DNA of 64,000 nt from Cetobacterium_A somerae (GTDB lineage Bacteria > Fusobacteriota > Fusobacteriia > Fusobacteriales > Fusobacteriaceae). The stretch's first letter is position 1, and each line of letters opens with the position of its first letter. The notes under the pieces were generated by a model, which ran no database searches, was not told the DNA's origin, and was given only the letters and a program-made list of their open reading frames with translations. Positions 34,397 to 42,584 of this stretch are shown here, piece by piece. The position numbers and the translations under genes are program-made. The DNA is taken from assembly GCF_044784365.2 (NCBI RefSeq), contig NZ_CP173065.2; one strand, given 5' to 3'.

Positions 34397-35593
34397 GTTT
34401 ATTTTAAATAAATGATTCATTTTTTCCCTTTTAGTTTTTAAATATTTAGAATTACAGCTATTTGAAGGAAATTCAATATGTGTTCTATGATTAATTTTAA
34501 TACCATACTTTTCTAAATCATTTATTTTTTTAGGGTTGTTGGTCATTAGATTAATACTTCTTATATTTAAAAGCTTTATCATTTGAGCAGCTACAGCAAA
34601 ATCTCTTAAATCAGGGTCAAACCCTAATAAAGTATTAGCTTCAACAGTATCCTTGCCTTGAGCTTGAAGATTATAAGCTTTTATTTTGTTAAGAAGACCA
34701 ATACCCCTACCTTCTTGCCTCATATATAAAAGTACTCCAGATCCGTGATTAACAATATTTTCAAGAGCTTTATCTAATTGACTACCACAATCACATTTTA
34801 ATGAACCAAAGGCATCACCTGTTAAACATTCTGAATGAACACGTAAAAGGACGTCCTCTTGATTATCAATATCTCCATAAACTAATGCAACATGTTCTTT
34901 GTAATCAATAGTATTTGAAAAACCTATTAGTCTAAATGTTCCATGTTTTGTAGGTAAAGGTGCTTCGCAAACTAATTCAGTTTGGAACTCATTTTTTTTT
35001 CTATATTCAATTAAATCTTCAATTGTAATCATCTTTAAATCATGAAGCTTACAAAATTCAATTAAGTCAGGAACACGTGCCATTTCGCCATCTTCTTTTA
35101 TAATTTCACAAATAACACCACAACCGTTAAAACCTGCTAATTTAGCAAGGTCAACAGAAGCTTCAGTGTGTCCCGGTCTTTCGATTACTCCGCCATTTTT
35201 AGCTATTAGAGGAAATATATGACCTGGTTTTTTAAAATCATTGCCAGATTTAGAATTAAAAGCCAAATCTCTTATAGTATTATATCTATCTTCAACAGAG
35301 ATTCCAGTAGTAGTTCCAGCTAAAGAATCTACAGAAACTGTAAAAGCAGTTTGATGAGAATCACTATTATTAAAAACCATAGGAGTTAAGTCAAGCTCTT
35401 TAGCTCTTTTTTCTTCAAGAGGAACACAAACTAAACCTCTTCCATATTTTATCATAAAATTAATATTTTCTTTAGAGATAATATCTCCAATACCAACAAG
35501 GTCTCCCTCGTTTTCTCTATCTTCATTATCAACAACGACTATTAACTTTCCATTTTTTAAATCATTAATAGCATCTTCTATTTTATTAAACAT
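34394..35593 (-). CDS. ribBA: Bifunctional DHBP synthase / GTP cyclohydrolase II
   Basis: A 399-residue two-domain enzyme. The N-terminal RibB domain (about 1-200) turns ribulose-5-phosphate into dihydroxybutanone phosphate (VVDNEDRENEGDLVGIG and the RPGHTEASVDLAKLAG stretch). The C-terminal RibA domain (about 205-399) opens GTP, with zinc ligands in SECLTGDAFGSLKCDCGSQL and RQEGRGIGLLNK. It is the last gene of the riboflavin operon, 17 bp after ribE. Confidence 0.97.
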   Translation of the reverse strand: MFNKIEDAINDLKNGKLIVVVDNEDRENEGDLVGIGDIISKENINFMIKYGRGLVCVPLEEKRAKELDLTPMVFNNSDSHQTAFTVSVDSLAGTTTGISVEDRYNTIRDLAFNSKSGNDFKKPGHIFPLIAKNGGVIERPGHTEASVDLAKLAGFNGCGVICEIIKEDGEMARVPDLIEFCKLHDLKMITIEDLIEYRKKNEFQTELVCEAPLPTKHGTFRLIGFSNTIDYKEHVALVYGDIDNQEDVLLRVHSECLTGDAFGSLKCDCGSQLDKALENIVNHGSGVLLYMRQEGRGIGLLNKIKAYNLQAQGKDTVEANTLLGFDPDLRDFAVAAQMIKLLNIRSINLMTNNPKKINDLEKYGIKINHRTHIEFPSNSCNSKYLKTKREKMNHLFKIN

Positions 35594-35610
35594 GTTAAAC
35601 CTCCTTAATA

Positions 35611-36267
35611 TTAGAAAAATCCATTTTCAGCTAAAAAACTTTTGGAAATATTTGAACTAGATTTTTCATCTGTTTTTTCTCTGCTTAGGAGTAATTTTTC
35701 GAGATGTTTTGCAATTAAATCAGTTTCAATATTTATAATATCTCCAACATTTTTAAAACCTAAAGTTATAGATTTTTGTGTATGAGGAATTAATGAAACT
35801 GTTAGAGTTGAATCATTTAATGAGGCAACAGTCAAACTAGCTCCATCAAGAGTAATACGTCCCTTATAAACAACATATTTCATAAACTCTAAAGGGATTT
35901 CAATTGTATATTTTTGTGCAAACCCATCATTGGATATTGAGGTTATTTTTCCACAACAATCAACATCTCCTGTGACAAGATGTCCGCCTAAATAGGATTG
36001 TAAAGTTAAAGATTTTTCTAAATTGACTAAATCTCCAATCTTTAAATTTTTTAAAGATGAAACTTTTAAAGATTCATTCATTATATTAGCTGTAAAAGCC
36101 GTATTAGATAGTTTAACAACAGTTAAACAAACACCGTTTGTAGCAATACTATCTCCAATAGCTGCCTTTTGTAAAACTTTATTACATGAGATAGTTATAT
36201 TTGCACCTTGTGGAGTTTTATCAATAGAAATAACTTTTCCAAGCTCTTCAATTAAACCGGTAAACAT
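35611..36267 (-). CDS. ribE: Riboflavin synthase alpha subunit
   Basis: A 218-residue enzyme that dismutates 6,7-dimethyl-8-ribityllumazine to riboflavin. It starts with the typical MFTGLIEELGKV and has two lumazine-binding beta-barrel repeats (about 1-95 and 96-190), with GVCLTVVKL and the second-repeat DGASLTVASL as paired signatures. A C-terminal tail of about 20 residues is variable. It overlaps ribD by 16 bp. Confidence 0.96.
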   Translation of the reverse strand: MFTGLIEELGKVISIDKTPQGANITISCNKVLQKAAIGDSIATNGVCLTVVKLSNTAFTANIMNESLKVSSLKNLKIGDLVNLEKSLTLQSYLGGHLVTGDVDCCGKITSISNDGFAQKYTIEIPLEFMKYVVYKGRITLDGASLTVASLNDSTLTVSLIPHTQKSITLGFKNVGDIINIETDLIAKHLEKLLLSREKTDEKSSSNISKSFLAENGFF

Positions 36268-37349
36268 CCTTCCTCCTTATAAAACTCAAATCCAACATTA
36301 TCATCATAAATATTTATTTTAATATTTTTCAAAGTAATTCCTTCATCAATCATATTAGGAGAAAAACCATTTAAAAATGGTATAGCAAGACCATCTCCTA
36401 GTATTTTAGGAGCAATAATAATTTCTCCACCATCATAAATCTCTTCTTTAAAAAAAGATGAGATTACTCCTGAGCCACCTTCGACTAATATAGAATCAAT
36501 ATTATAAGAACCAATTTTTTTTAAAATATCCTTTAAATTTTCATTTTCTGAAAAAGTTATAAATTTAATTGAAAATTTTTCTGAAAATAATTGAAACTTT
36601 TCTAAATTAATATTTTTTTCAGATGTAATAATAAAAGTTTTTTGATCTTCGTTATTACTTATTATACTATATTTTTCTGAGATAATTAAATCTTTATCTA
36701 AAATTAATCTATAAGGATTACGGTTACCCAGAACTTTACATCTAAGAGATGGATTGTCTTGAATAACAGTATTGGCTCCAACTAAAATTCCAGAGAAAAA
36801 GTTTCGATATTTTTCTACTTTATTTCGAGCTAAAGAATTTGTAATCCATTGTGAAGAAAAAGATTGAGTGGCTATTTTACCATCAAGCGTTATCCCAGCT
36901 TTTATAAAAATATATGGAATTTTATTTTCTATATACTTAAAGAAAACTTTATTTAAATTTCTAGCTTCATTTTCTAAAACCCCAATGATAACTTCAATAC
37001 CAGCTTCCTCTAATTGTTTTACACCTTGGCCACTAACTAATGGATTAGGGTCTAAAGTTGCAATAACGCATCTTTTTATTTTAGAGCTAATAATAAGTTT
37101 GGTGCAAGGTGGTGTTTTCCCATAGTGAGAACAAGGTTCTAAAGTAACATAGAGAGTACATCCTTCAGTGTCATTAGATTTATTTAAAGTATTAACTTCA
37201 GCATGTGGGCCACCATAAAACTCATGGTGTCCCATTGCTAGAATTTTATTATCTTTAACTAGAACAGCTCCAACAAGCGGATTAGGATTAACAGCACCTA
37301 TACCTTTTTTAGCTTCATTAATAGCTATTTCCATAAAGTAATTATGCAT
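36252..37349 (-). CDS. ribD: Bifunctional riboflavin deaminase/reductase
   Basis: A 365-residue enzyme. The N-terminal deaminase (about 1-145) has zinc ligands in GGPHAEVNTL and LEPCSHYGKTPPC. The C-terminal reductase (about 150-360) has KAGITLDGKIATQSFSSQWI and the ILVEGGSGVISSFF nucleotide-binding stretch. Together they perform the second and third steps after GTP ring opening. It lies between ribH and ribE. Confidence 0.96.
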   Translation of the reverse strand: MHNYFMEIAINEAKKGIGAVNPNPLVGAVLVKDNKILAMGHHEFYGGPHAEVNTLNKSNDTEGCTLYVTLEPCSHYGKTPPCTKLIISSKIKRCVIATLDPNPLVSGQGVKQLEEAGIEVIIGVLENEARNLNKVFFKYIENKIPYIFIKAGITLDGKIATQSFSSQWITNSLARNKVEKYRNFFSGILVGANTVIQDNPSLRCKVLGNRNPYRLILDKDLIISEKYSIISNNEDQKTFIITSEKNINLEKFQLFSEKFSIKFITFSENENLKDILKKIGSYNIDSILVEGGSGVISSFFKEEIYDGGEIIIAPKILGDGLAIPFLNGFSPNMIDEGITLKNIKINIYDDNVGFEFYKEEGCLPV

Positions 37350-37351
37350 AA

Positions 37352-37825
37352 TTATTCCTCTGAAATACTTCTAATAAGATTAACAGTTTCAATAGCAGAA
37401 AGTCCAGCTTCAAATCCTTTATTTCCGGCTTTTGTACCAGCTCTTTCAATAGCTTCTTCAATTGAATTAACTGTTAATACACCAAAAATTACAGGAATTC
37501 CAGAATCTAAAGATATTGATGCTACACCTTTAGAAACTTCTGAACAAACATAATCAAAATGTGGAGTAGCTCCCCTAATTACAGCTCCAAGAGCAATAAC
37601 AACGTCAAACTTTTTAGTTTCAACCATTTTTTTTGCAATAAGAGGAATTTCAAAAGCTCCTGGAACCCAAGAAACATGTATGTTTTCCTCGTTAACTGAA
37701 TGTCTTTTTAAAGCATCAATTGAACCAGATAAAAGTTTAGATACAATAAATTCATTGAATCTAGCACAAACGATACCTACCTTTAAATTTTCACCTATAA
37801 AATTTCCCTCATAAATTTTTACCAT
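37352..37825 (-). CDS. ribH: 6,7-Dimethyl-8-ribityllumazine synthase
   Basis: A 157-residue protein that condenses dihydroxybutanone phosphate with the pyrimidine intermediate and assembles into a capsid-like or pentameric particle. VSWVPGAFEIPLIAKK (about 50-65), ALGAVIRGATPHFDYV (about 78-93) and GNKGFEAGLSAIETVNL are typical. It is the first gene behind the FMN riboswitch and has a GGAGG RBS. Confidence 0.97.
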   Translation of the reverse strand: MVKIYEGNFIGENLKVGIVCARFNEFIVSKLLSGSIDALKRHSVNEENIHVSWVPGAFEIPLIAKKMVETKKFDVVIALGAVIRGATPHFDYVCSEVSKGVASISLDSGIPVIFGVLTVNSIEEAIERAGTKAGNKGFEAGLSAIETVNLIRSISEE

Positions 37826-37851
37826 TTTTAGTCCTCCTCAAATTTTTTATA

Positions 37852-37877
37852 AAAAAAAACCGAAGATAGACTTCGGG
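37852..37877 (-). terminator. Riboswitch-linked transcription attenuator
   Basis: On the minus strand CCGAAG (37876-37871) pairs with CTTCGG (37865-37860), then a long T-run. It stands between the FMN aptamer and the ribH RBS, so FMN binding would favour premature termination. Confidence 0.8.
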
Positions 37878-37918
37878 CTTAAAAATAAATAAATTAGAAA
37901 ATTGTGCATAAAAAAAAC

Positions 37919-38038
37919 ACTTCTTCCATCCAGACTATACTGTCGGTTTTGGAGTTTCACCAAATCAAACCCGAAGGTTTCGCGGACTATCACCGCCGGT
38001 CGGGAATTGCTAATTAAAAGCTCACCCTGCCCTGAAGT
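37919..38038 (-). ncRNA. FMN riboswitch (RFN element)
   Basis: Read on the minus strand, the conserved RFN blocks appear in order: CTTCAGGGCAGGGTGAG (38036-38020), CCCGACCGGCGGTGATAG (38003-37986), the GTCCGCGAAACC block, GGTGAAACTCC and ACCGACAGTATAGTCTGGAT (37947-37928), then GGAAGAAG closing P1. It controls ribH-ribD-ribE-ribBA by sensing FMN. The aptamer looks complete. Confidence 0.96.
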
Positions 38039-38069
38039 TTATCTATCATATTTTATTATTGTTGACTTG

Positions 38070-38099
38070 ATTATAAAACATCAATAGTTATTTTGTCAA
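38070..38099 (-). promoter_or_regulatory. Promoter of the riboflavin operon
   Basis: Minus strand TTGACA (38099-38094), 18-bp spacer, TATAAT (38075-38070), about 30 bp before the riboswitch begins. Confidence 0.8.
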
Positions 38100-38104
38100 T
38101 AAAA

Positions 38105-38935
38105 TTATTTGTATTTTTTATTTAATGCCTTTATAATAGCAAAAGTTTCAAGGTCAAAAACACCATCAACTTTTCTAGGTCTAAAATGCATCTGGAATGC
38201 AGAAACCACTTTTTTACTTTGTAAATCCCAATTATCAGTGGAATTAATATCATACCCATATTTACGTAATTCATCTTTTAAATCTTTAGCTGAATATGAA
38301 TTAAAAAGATCTTGTGAATAAAAAGCATTAAAATCTTTTTTCTCAAACCAAGCACCAACACCATAATGGTCATAAAGATGTTTCCATGGGAATTTTGGAC
38401 CAGGATCAAACTTTCTAGTAGGAGCAATATCAGAATGTCCTAAAATGTATTTAGGATTAATCTTATATTTAGCAGTAAGTTCTTTTAATAACATTCCAAT
38501 TTTAAAAACTTGAGCATCATTATATGGGTAAAACATAGTTGTATCAACAATACCCTCTTTTAAATTTGCTGTTTTTTGTTTACTAGCACTTGAATAACCT
38601 AAATTAGAGATTTCAATTCCAATTGAATTATCATTTAGATTTTTGTAACCATCAAAGGAACTAGTTCCAGCATGCCAAGCTCTTTGAGTATCAGGAACTA
38701 AAGAGTAAACAGAATCATACCTTTCTTGAGTAACTAGATAATGAGAGCTAACATTATTTTTTGTTAAAGCAGTGATTGAACGTTCATCATTTAAAGCAGT
38801 GTAGTGTAAAATAACAAATCTAACTCTTTCATTATAAGATTTTGATTTGTATTTAGACGAATTAACACTGTATTTTAGCGATGTGCACGAAGATAAAACA
38901 AGGGTTAAAAACAAAAAAACTATTTTTTTAATCAT
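38105..38935 (-). CDS. N-acetylmuramoyl-L-alanine amidase lipoprotein (AmiD-like)
   Basis: A 276-residue lipoprotein with lipobox VLSSC (Cys about 17). The Amidase_2 domain (about 35-190) has zinc-ligand region VILHYTALNDERS, the NVSSHYLVTQ segment, RAWHAGTSSFDGY and GHSDIAPTRKFDPGPKFPW. A C-terminal peptidoglycan-binding-like domain (about 205-270, ELRKYGYDINSTDNWD) follows. Matches AmiD of Gram-negatives, which cuts the muramyl-peptide bond from the outer membrane face during murein recycling. Transcribed alone. Confidence 0.92.
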   Translation of the reverse strand: MIKKIVFLFLTLVLSSCTSLKYSVNSSKYKSKSYNERVRFVILHYTALNDERSITALTKNNVSSHYLVTQERYDSVYSLVPDTQRAWHAGTSSFDGYKNLNDNSIGIEISNLGYSSASKQKTANLKEGIVDTTMFYPYNDAQVFKIGMLLKELTAKYKINPKYILGHSDIAPTRKFDPGPKFPWKHLYDHYGVGAWFEKKDFNAFYSQDLFNSYSAKDLKDELRKYGYDINSTDNWDLQSKKVVSAFQMHFRPRKVDGVFDLETFAIIKALNKKYK

Positions 38936-38953
38936 ATTAAGAACATCCTTTCC

Positions 38954-38980
38954 TTTGGTATGATTTGATTATATACCAAA
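38954..38980. repeat. Inverted repeat upstream of the amidase gene
   Basis: TTTGGTAT (38954-38961) and its reverse complement ATACCAAA (38973-38980), 11 nt apart, 19 bp before the amidase start and over a TATAAT-like box. It may be an operator. Confidence 0.45.
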
Positions 38981-39014
38981 TTGTCAAAAAAATCCAAAAA
39001 AACCTAAAAAACAT

Positions 39015-39043
39015 TTGAAATTAATTGGTTTATATGATATAAA
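39015..39043 (+). promoter_or_regulatory. Promoter of the HU gene
   Basis: TTGAAA (39015-39020), 17-bp spacer, TATAAA (39038-39043), 49 bp before the start codon. Confidence 0.7.
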
Positions 39044-39091
39044 TGACTGTACTTAATTACAATAATAGAAGCATTTTAGGAGGAAAATATA

Positions 39092-39367
39092 ATGACAAAA
39101 AAAGAATTCGCAAAAGTATTATTTGAAAAAGGTGTATTCTCTTCAAAAGCTGAAGCAGAAAGAAAGTTAGATTCAGTTCTAGTTACAATAGAGGAGACTT
39201 TACAAGCTGGAGAGGAAATCAACTTCATCGGATGGGGAAAATTTGAGGTAGTTGAAAGACCTGAAAGAACTGGAAGAAACCCTAAAACTGGAGAAGAAAT
39301 TAAAATAGAAGCTAAGAAAACTGTAAAGTTTAAAGCTGGAAAGTCTTTAGTAGACAAAATGAACTAA
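39092..39367 (+). CDS. HU-family DNA-binding protein
   Basis: A 91-residue histone-like protein that bends and compacts DNA. The start MTKKEFAKVLFEKGVFSSKA, the FIGWGKFEVVERPERTGRNP arm region with the intercalating Pro and the end KFKAGKSLVDKMN are all HU/IHF landmarks. Homodimeric HU is more likely than IHF since a single gene is seen. It has its own promoter, a strong AGGAGGA RBS and its own terminator, as expected for an abundant protein. Confidence 0.96.
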   Translation: MTKKEFAKVLFEKGVFSSKAEAERKLDSVLVTIEETLQAGEEINFIGWGKFEVVERPERTGRNPKTGEEIKIEAKKTVKFKAGKSLVDKMN

Positions 39368-39380
39368 TATTTAGTTATTT

Positions 39381-39411
39381 AAGCCGAGATTAATTCTCGG
39401 CTTTTTTTATA
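39381..39411 (+). terminator. Terminator of the HU gene
   Basis: 9-bp stem AAGCCGAGA (39381-39389) / TCTCGGCTT (39395-39403), 5-nt loop and T-run. Confidence 0.9.
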
Positions 39412-39428
39412 TGTTTTAGAAATTGCTA

Positions 39429-39457
39429 TTGACTTATTAAGAAATATTAGCTATATA
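39429..39457 (+). promoter_or_regulatory. Promoter of the EF-G paralogue
   Basis: TTGACT (39429-39434), 17-bp spacer, TATATA (39452-39457), 42 bp before the start codon. Confidence 0.65.
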
Positions 39458-39498
39458 AGTACTAACGTAAAAAATCTCTTAAAATAGGAGGAACAATT

Positions 39499-41562
39499 AT
39501 GATTAGTTATGAAATGAGTGAGATAAGAAATATAACTCTTTTGGGGCATCGTGGAAGTGGAAAAAGTAGCTTAGTAGAGGCCATGCTATACATATCTAAT
39601 ACAACCCCTAAAATGGGGAGTGTTGACTCTCAAACAAGTATATCAGATTTTGATAAAGAGGAAATGAAACAGGGATTTTCAATTAATACGTCAGTTATAC
39701 CTCTTGAATATTTAGGACATAAATACAATATACTAGATACACCAGGATATTCAGATTTTTCAGGAGAGGTTTCATCAGCTTTGGCAGTTTCAGGAGGAGC
39801 AGTTTTAGTTATCAATGGTGCAGCAGGAGTGGAAGTAGGAACAGAGAGAGCCTGGAGATTGCTTGAAGAAGCTGGTATTCCAAGAGTTATTTTTATTAAT
39901 AAGATGAATAAAGGAGTCCATAATTATGAGAAACTTCTTTATGATATGAAAGAAAAATTTGGTAAAAAAGTAGCACCATTTTGTATACCAATAGGATTTG
40001 AAGAGGAGTTTAAAGGTTTTGTAAATGTTGTGGATTTAAAAGGGAGAATTTTTAATGGTGAGTCATGTGAAGATGCTCCAATTCCAGAAGATATAGATGT
40101 GGCAGAAGTAAGAAATCTTTTATTAGAGGCAATTGCTGAGACTGATGAAAACCTTTTAAATAAGTATTTTTCAGGAGAGGATTTTACTGAGGAAGAAATT
40201 AAGCAGGGGTTACATAATGGTGTTGTTAGTGGAGAAATTGTTCCTGTTATCATTGGATCAGCAAGTAATGGAATAGGTGTTCGAACTCTTTTTGAAATGC
40301 TATATAACTATTTACCAACACCTTTAGAGGTAAATGGAGGTATTAAAATAGGTTATACGACAAATAAAAGTGAGATGCTAACAAGAAAAGTTGCAGTTGA
40401 TGAGCCGTTCTCTGCAGTTATATTTAAAACGATAGTAGATCCATATATGGGAAAAATATCGTTATTTAAGGTTAATTCAGGAGTTATTAAAAAAGATGAT
40501 GAAGTATTAATTTCAAATAAAGGAGTAAAAGTTAAAGTAGGAAATATTTCATTCTTTAGAGGTGGAAAACAATTACCAGCAGAAGAGGTAAGAGCAGGAG
40601 ATATAGGTGCTATGACAAAGATTCAAGAGGCTCAGACGGGAGATACCCTATGTGATAAAGATAATGTCATTTTATATCAAGTAATAGAGTTTCCAAAGCC
40701 ATGTTTATATATGTCCATTGTTCCAAAAGAAAAAAGTGATGATGATAAGTTAAGTGGAGCTCTTCAAAGGTTAATGGATGAGGATCCCTCTTTTTCAATA
40801 GGAAGAAATTATGAAACAAAAGAGCTAATAATTGGTGGACAAGGAGAAAAACATCTGAATATACTTCTTAATAAACTTGAAAATAAATTTGGTGTGAATG
40901 CTTTATTGAAAGAACCAGAAGTTTCCTATAGAGAAACAATTAAAAATAGTGTTGAAGCCCAAGGTAGACATAAAAAACAATCAGGAGGAGCAGGACAATT
41001 TGGAGAAGTATTTATAAAGTTCGAACCTAATAGTGACGAGTTTGGATTTTATGATAATATTCATGGTGGAGTAGTTCCTAAAACTTACATTCCAGCAGTA
41101 GAAAAGGGATTGTTAGAAGCAAAAAATAAAGGTAAATTAGCAGGTTATCCAGTAATAAACATAAAGGCAACACTGTATGATGGGTCTTATCATCCTGTAG
41201 ATTCAAATGAAATATCATTTAAACAAGCAGCCATATTAGCCTTTAGAAAAGGAATGGAGACAGCTAAGTGTGTCATATTAGAGCCAATTGTAAAAATGGA
41301 AATAGTAGCTCCTGATGAATATATAGGAGATATTATGGGAGATATGAATAAAAGAAGAGGAAGAATTTTAGGAATGGAACCAAAAGCTTACTCTGAGCAG
41401 CTTTTAATTGTAGAAGTTCCCGAAAGCGAGATATTAAAATATGCAATAGATTTAAAATCATTAACTCAGGGTAGAGGAAGATTTGAATATAGCTTTTTAA
41501 AATATGAGGAGCTTCAAGAAAATTTAGCACAAAAAATAATAGAAATAAGAAAAAATAAGTAA
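39499..41562 (+). CDS. Elongation factor G-like GTPase (EF-G paralogue)
   Basis: A 687-residue translational GTPase with the five EF-G domains. G1 GHRGSGKSSLVEAML (about 16-30), G3 DTPGYSDF (about 81-88), G5-like GSASNGIG (about 253-260). Two odd points: the G2/switch I segment reads QGFSINTS rather than RGITI, and the G4 motif is NKMN instead of NKxD (about 134-137). It stands alone with its own promoter, not in a str operon with rpsL/rpsG/tuf, so it is probably a second EF-G (recycling or specialised) rather than the housekeeping FusA. The alternative, a TetM-type ribosome protection protein, is less likely given the sequence. Confidence 0.88.
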   Translation: MISYEMSEIRNITLLGHRGSGKSSLVEAMLYISNTTPKMGSVDSQTSISDFDKEEMKQGFSINTSVIPLEYLGHKYNILDTPGYSDFSGEVSSALAVSGGAVLVINGAAGVEVGTERAWRLLEEAGIPRVIFINKMNKGVHNYEKLLYDMKEKFGKKVAPFCIPIGFEEEFKGFVNVVDLKGRIFNGESCEDAPIPEDIDVAEVRNLLLEAIAETDENLLNKYFSGEDFTEEEIKQGLHNGVVSGEIVPVIIGSASNGIGVRTLFEMLYNYLPTPLEVNGGIKIGYTTNKSEMLTRKVAVDEPFSAVIFKTIVDPYMGKISLFKVNSGVIKKDDEVLISNKGVKVKVGNISFFRGGKQLPAEEVRAGDIGAMTKIQEAQTGDTLCDKDNVILYQVIEFPKPCLYMSIVPKEKSDDDKLSGALQRLMDEDPSFSIGRNYETKELIIGGQGEKHLNILLNKLENKFGVNALLKEPEVSYRETIKNSVEAQGRHKKQSGGAGQFGEVFIKFEPNSDEFGFYDNIHGGVVPKTYIPAVEKGLLEAKNKGKLAGYPVINIKATLYDGSYHPVDSNEISFKQAAILAFRKGMETAKCVILEPIVKMEIVAPDEYIGDIMGDMNKRRGRILGMEPKAYSEQLLIVEVPESEILKYAIDLKSLTQGRGRFEYSFLKYEELQENLAQKIIEIRKNK

Positions 41563-41563
41563 T

Positions 41564-41593
41564 AAAAGAGGCTCTGATTAACAGAGCCTTTTC
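41564..41593. terminator. Bidirectional terminator between the EF-G paralogue and corA
   Basis: 7-bp GC-rich stem GGCTCTG (41570-41576) / CAGAGCC (41582-41588), flanked by A-run left and T-run right. Confidence 0.82.
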
Positions 41594-41595
41594 AA

Positions 41596-42561
41596 TTAAA
41601 ATAGTTCTTTTTTAAATAAAATCCATGTTATTATAATTCCACAAGCAAATGCTACAAGTAGAACCCAAAGAAAACCATAGGTATCTGAAGCAAAAGGAAC
41701 TCCACCTACGTTCATTCCCCAAAGTCCAGAAACAACGGTAGGAATAGCAAACACAATTGTAATAGAAGTAAGTTTTTTCATTACTATATTAAGGTTATTT
41801 GACATAACAGTAGAAAAAGCATCTCGAGTACTACCTAGAATACTTGAATAAATATTGGCCATTTCAATTGCTTGTTTAGTTTCTATTATAACGTCTTCAA
41901 GAAGTTCTAAATCATCTGGATATCTTTTTACAATTTCAGTTCTCATCATTCTCTCAAGAACGGCTTCATTTGATTTTAAAGATGTAGTAAAATAAACCAA
42001 ACTTTTTTCCAATTCAAGAAGAAGCATAAGTTCTTGGTTTCTAAGATTATTTTTTAGTTGCCTTTCGATGTTATCACTTATTCTTCCAATTTGTTTTAGG
42101 TAAAGTAAGAAATATGTAGAGTTTCTAAAAAGCATTTGTAAAATAAATCTTGTTTTTTTAAATGTAAAAAAACTTTTAATTCTTCCTTGAACAAACTCTT
42201 CAATAAGAGAGAGTTTGACAGTGGATACGGTTAAAATATGATCTTTCAATAAAATTATTCCAAGTGGAACAGTAGTGAAAGAACAACGATTATTCTCATC
42301 ATGGATAGGAACATCAATAATAACTAAGATTATATCATCATCAATTTCCAAACGAGCTTTTTCCTCTTCATCAAGAGCTGCTCGAATATGTTCTTCAGGA
42401 ATATCAAAGCTATTAGTAACAACTCTAATCTCTTCCTCTGTAGGATTTGAAAGATGAATCCATGTATTTTTTTCAGTTAATTTTTCAACTTCAAGTGTTT
42501 CAGAAATTGAGAAAAGTTTTTTTTCTAAAATATCATTATGACTTTTGTAAATTTTTATCAT
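41596..42561 (-). CDS. corA: CorA-family magnesium/divalent-cation channel
   Basis: A 321-residue inner-membrane channel. A large cytoplasmic alpha/beta N-domain with long helices leads to two C-terminal transmembrane segments. The selectivity motif is in SGLWGMNVGGVPF (GMN about residues 283-285), as in CorA Mg2+/Co2+ channels. The C-terminal end WILFKKELF is the usual positively charged tail. It starts 23 bp after dnaN, on the same strand, and could be co-transcribed with it. Confidence 0.93.
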   Translation of the reverse strand: MIKIYKSHNDILEKKLFSISETLEVEKLTEKNTWIHLSNPTEEEIRVVTNSFDIPEEHIRAALDEEEKARLEIDDDIILVIIDVPIHDENNRCSFTTVPLGIILLKDHILTVSTVKLSLIEEFVQGRIKSFFTFKKTRFILQMLFRNSTYFLLYLKQIGRISDNIERQLKNNLRNQELMLLLELEKSLVYFTTSLKSNEAVLERMMRTEIVKRYPDDLELLEDVIIETKQAIEMANIYSSILGSTRDAFSTVMSNNLNIVMKKLTSITIVFAIPTVVSGLWGMNVGGVPFASDTYGFLWVLLVAFACGIIITWILFKKELF

Positions 42562-42584
42562 AAAAAACCGCCTAAAATTGAGTG

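Noticed and set aside
39076..39357. 93-codon minus-strand frame opposite the HU gene
   Set aside because: It is the complement of a clear HU gene with promoter, RBS and terminator, and its product is low-complexity.
39499..41562. TetM-type ribosome protection protein
   Set aside because: Size and domains are similar, but the sequence follows the EF-G paralogue pattern and there are no mobile-element signs or leader peptide nearby.
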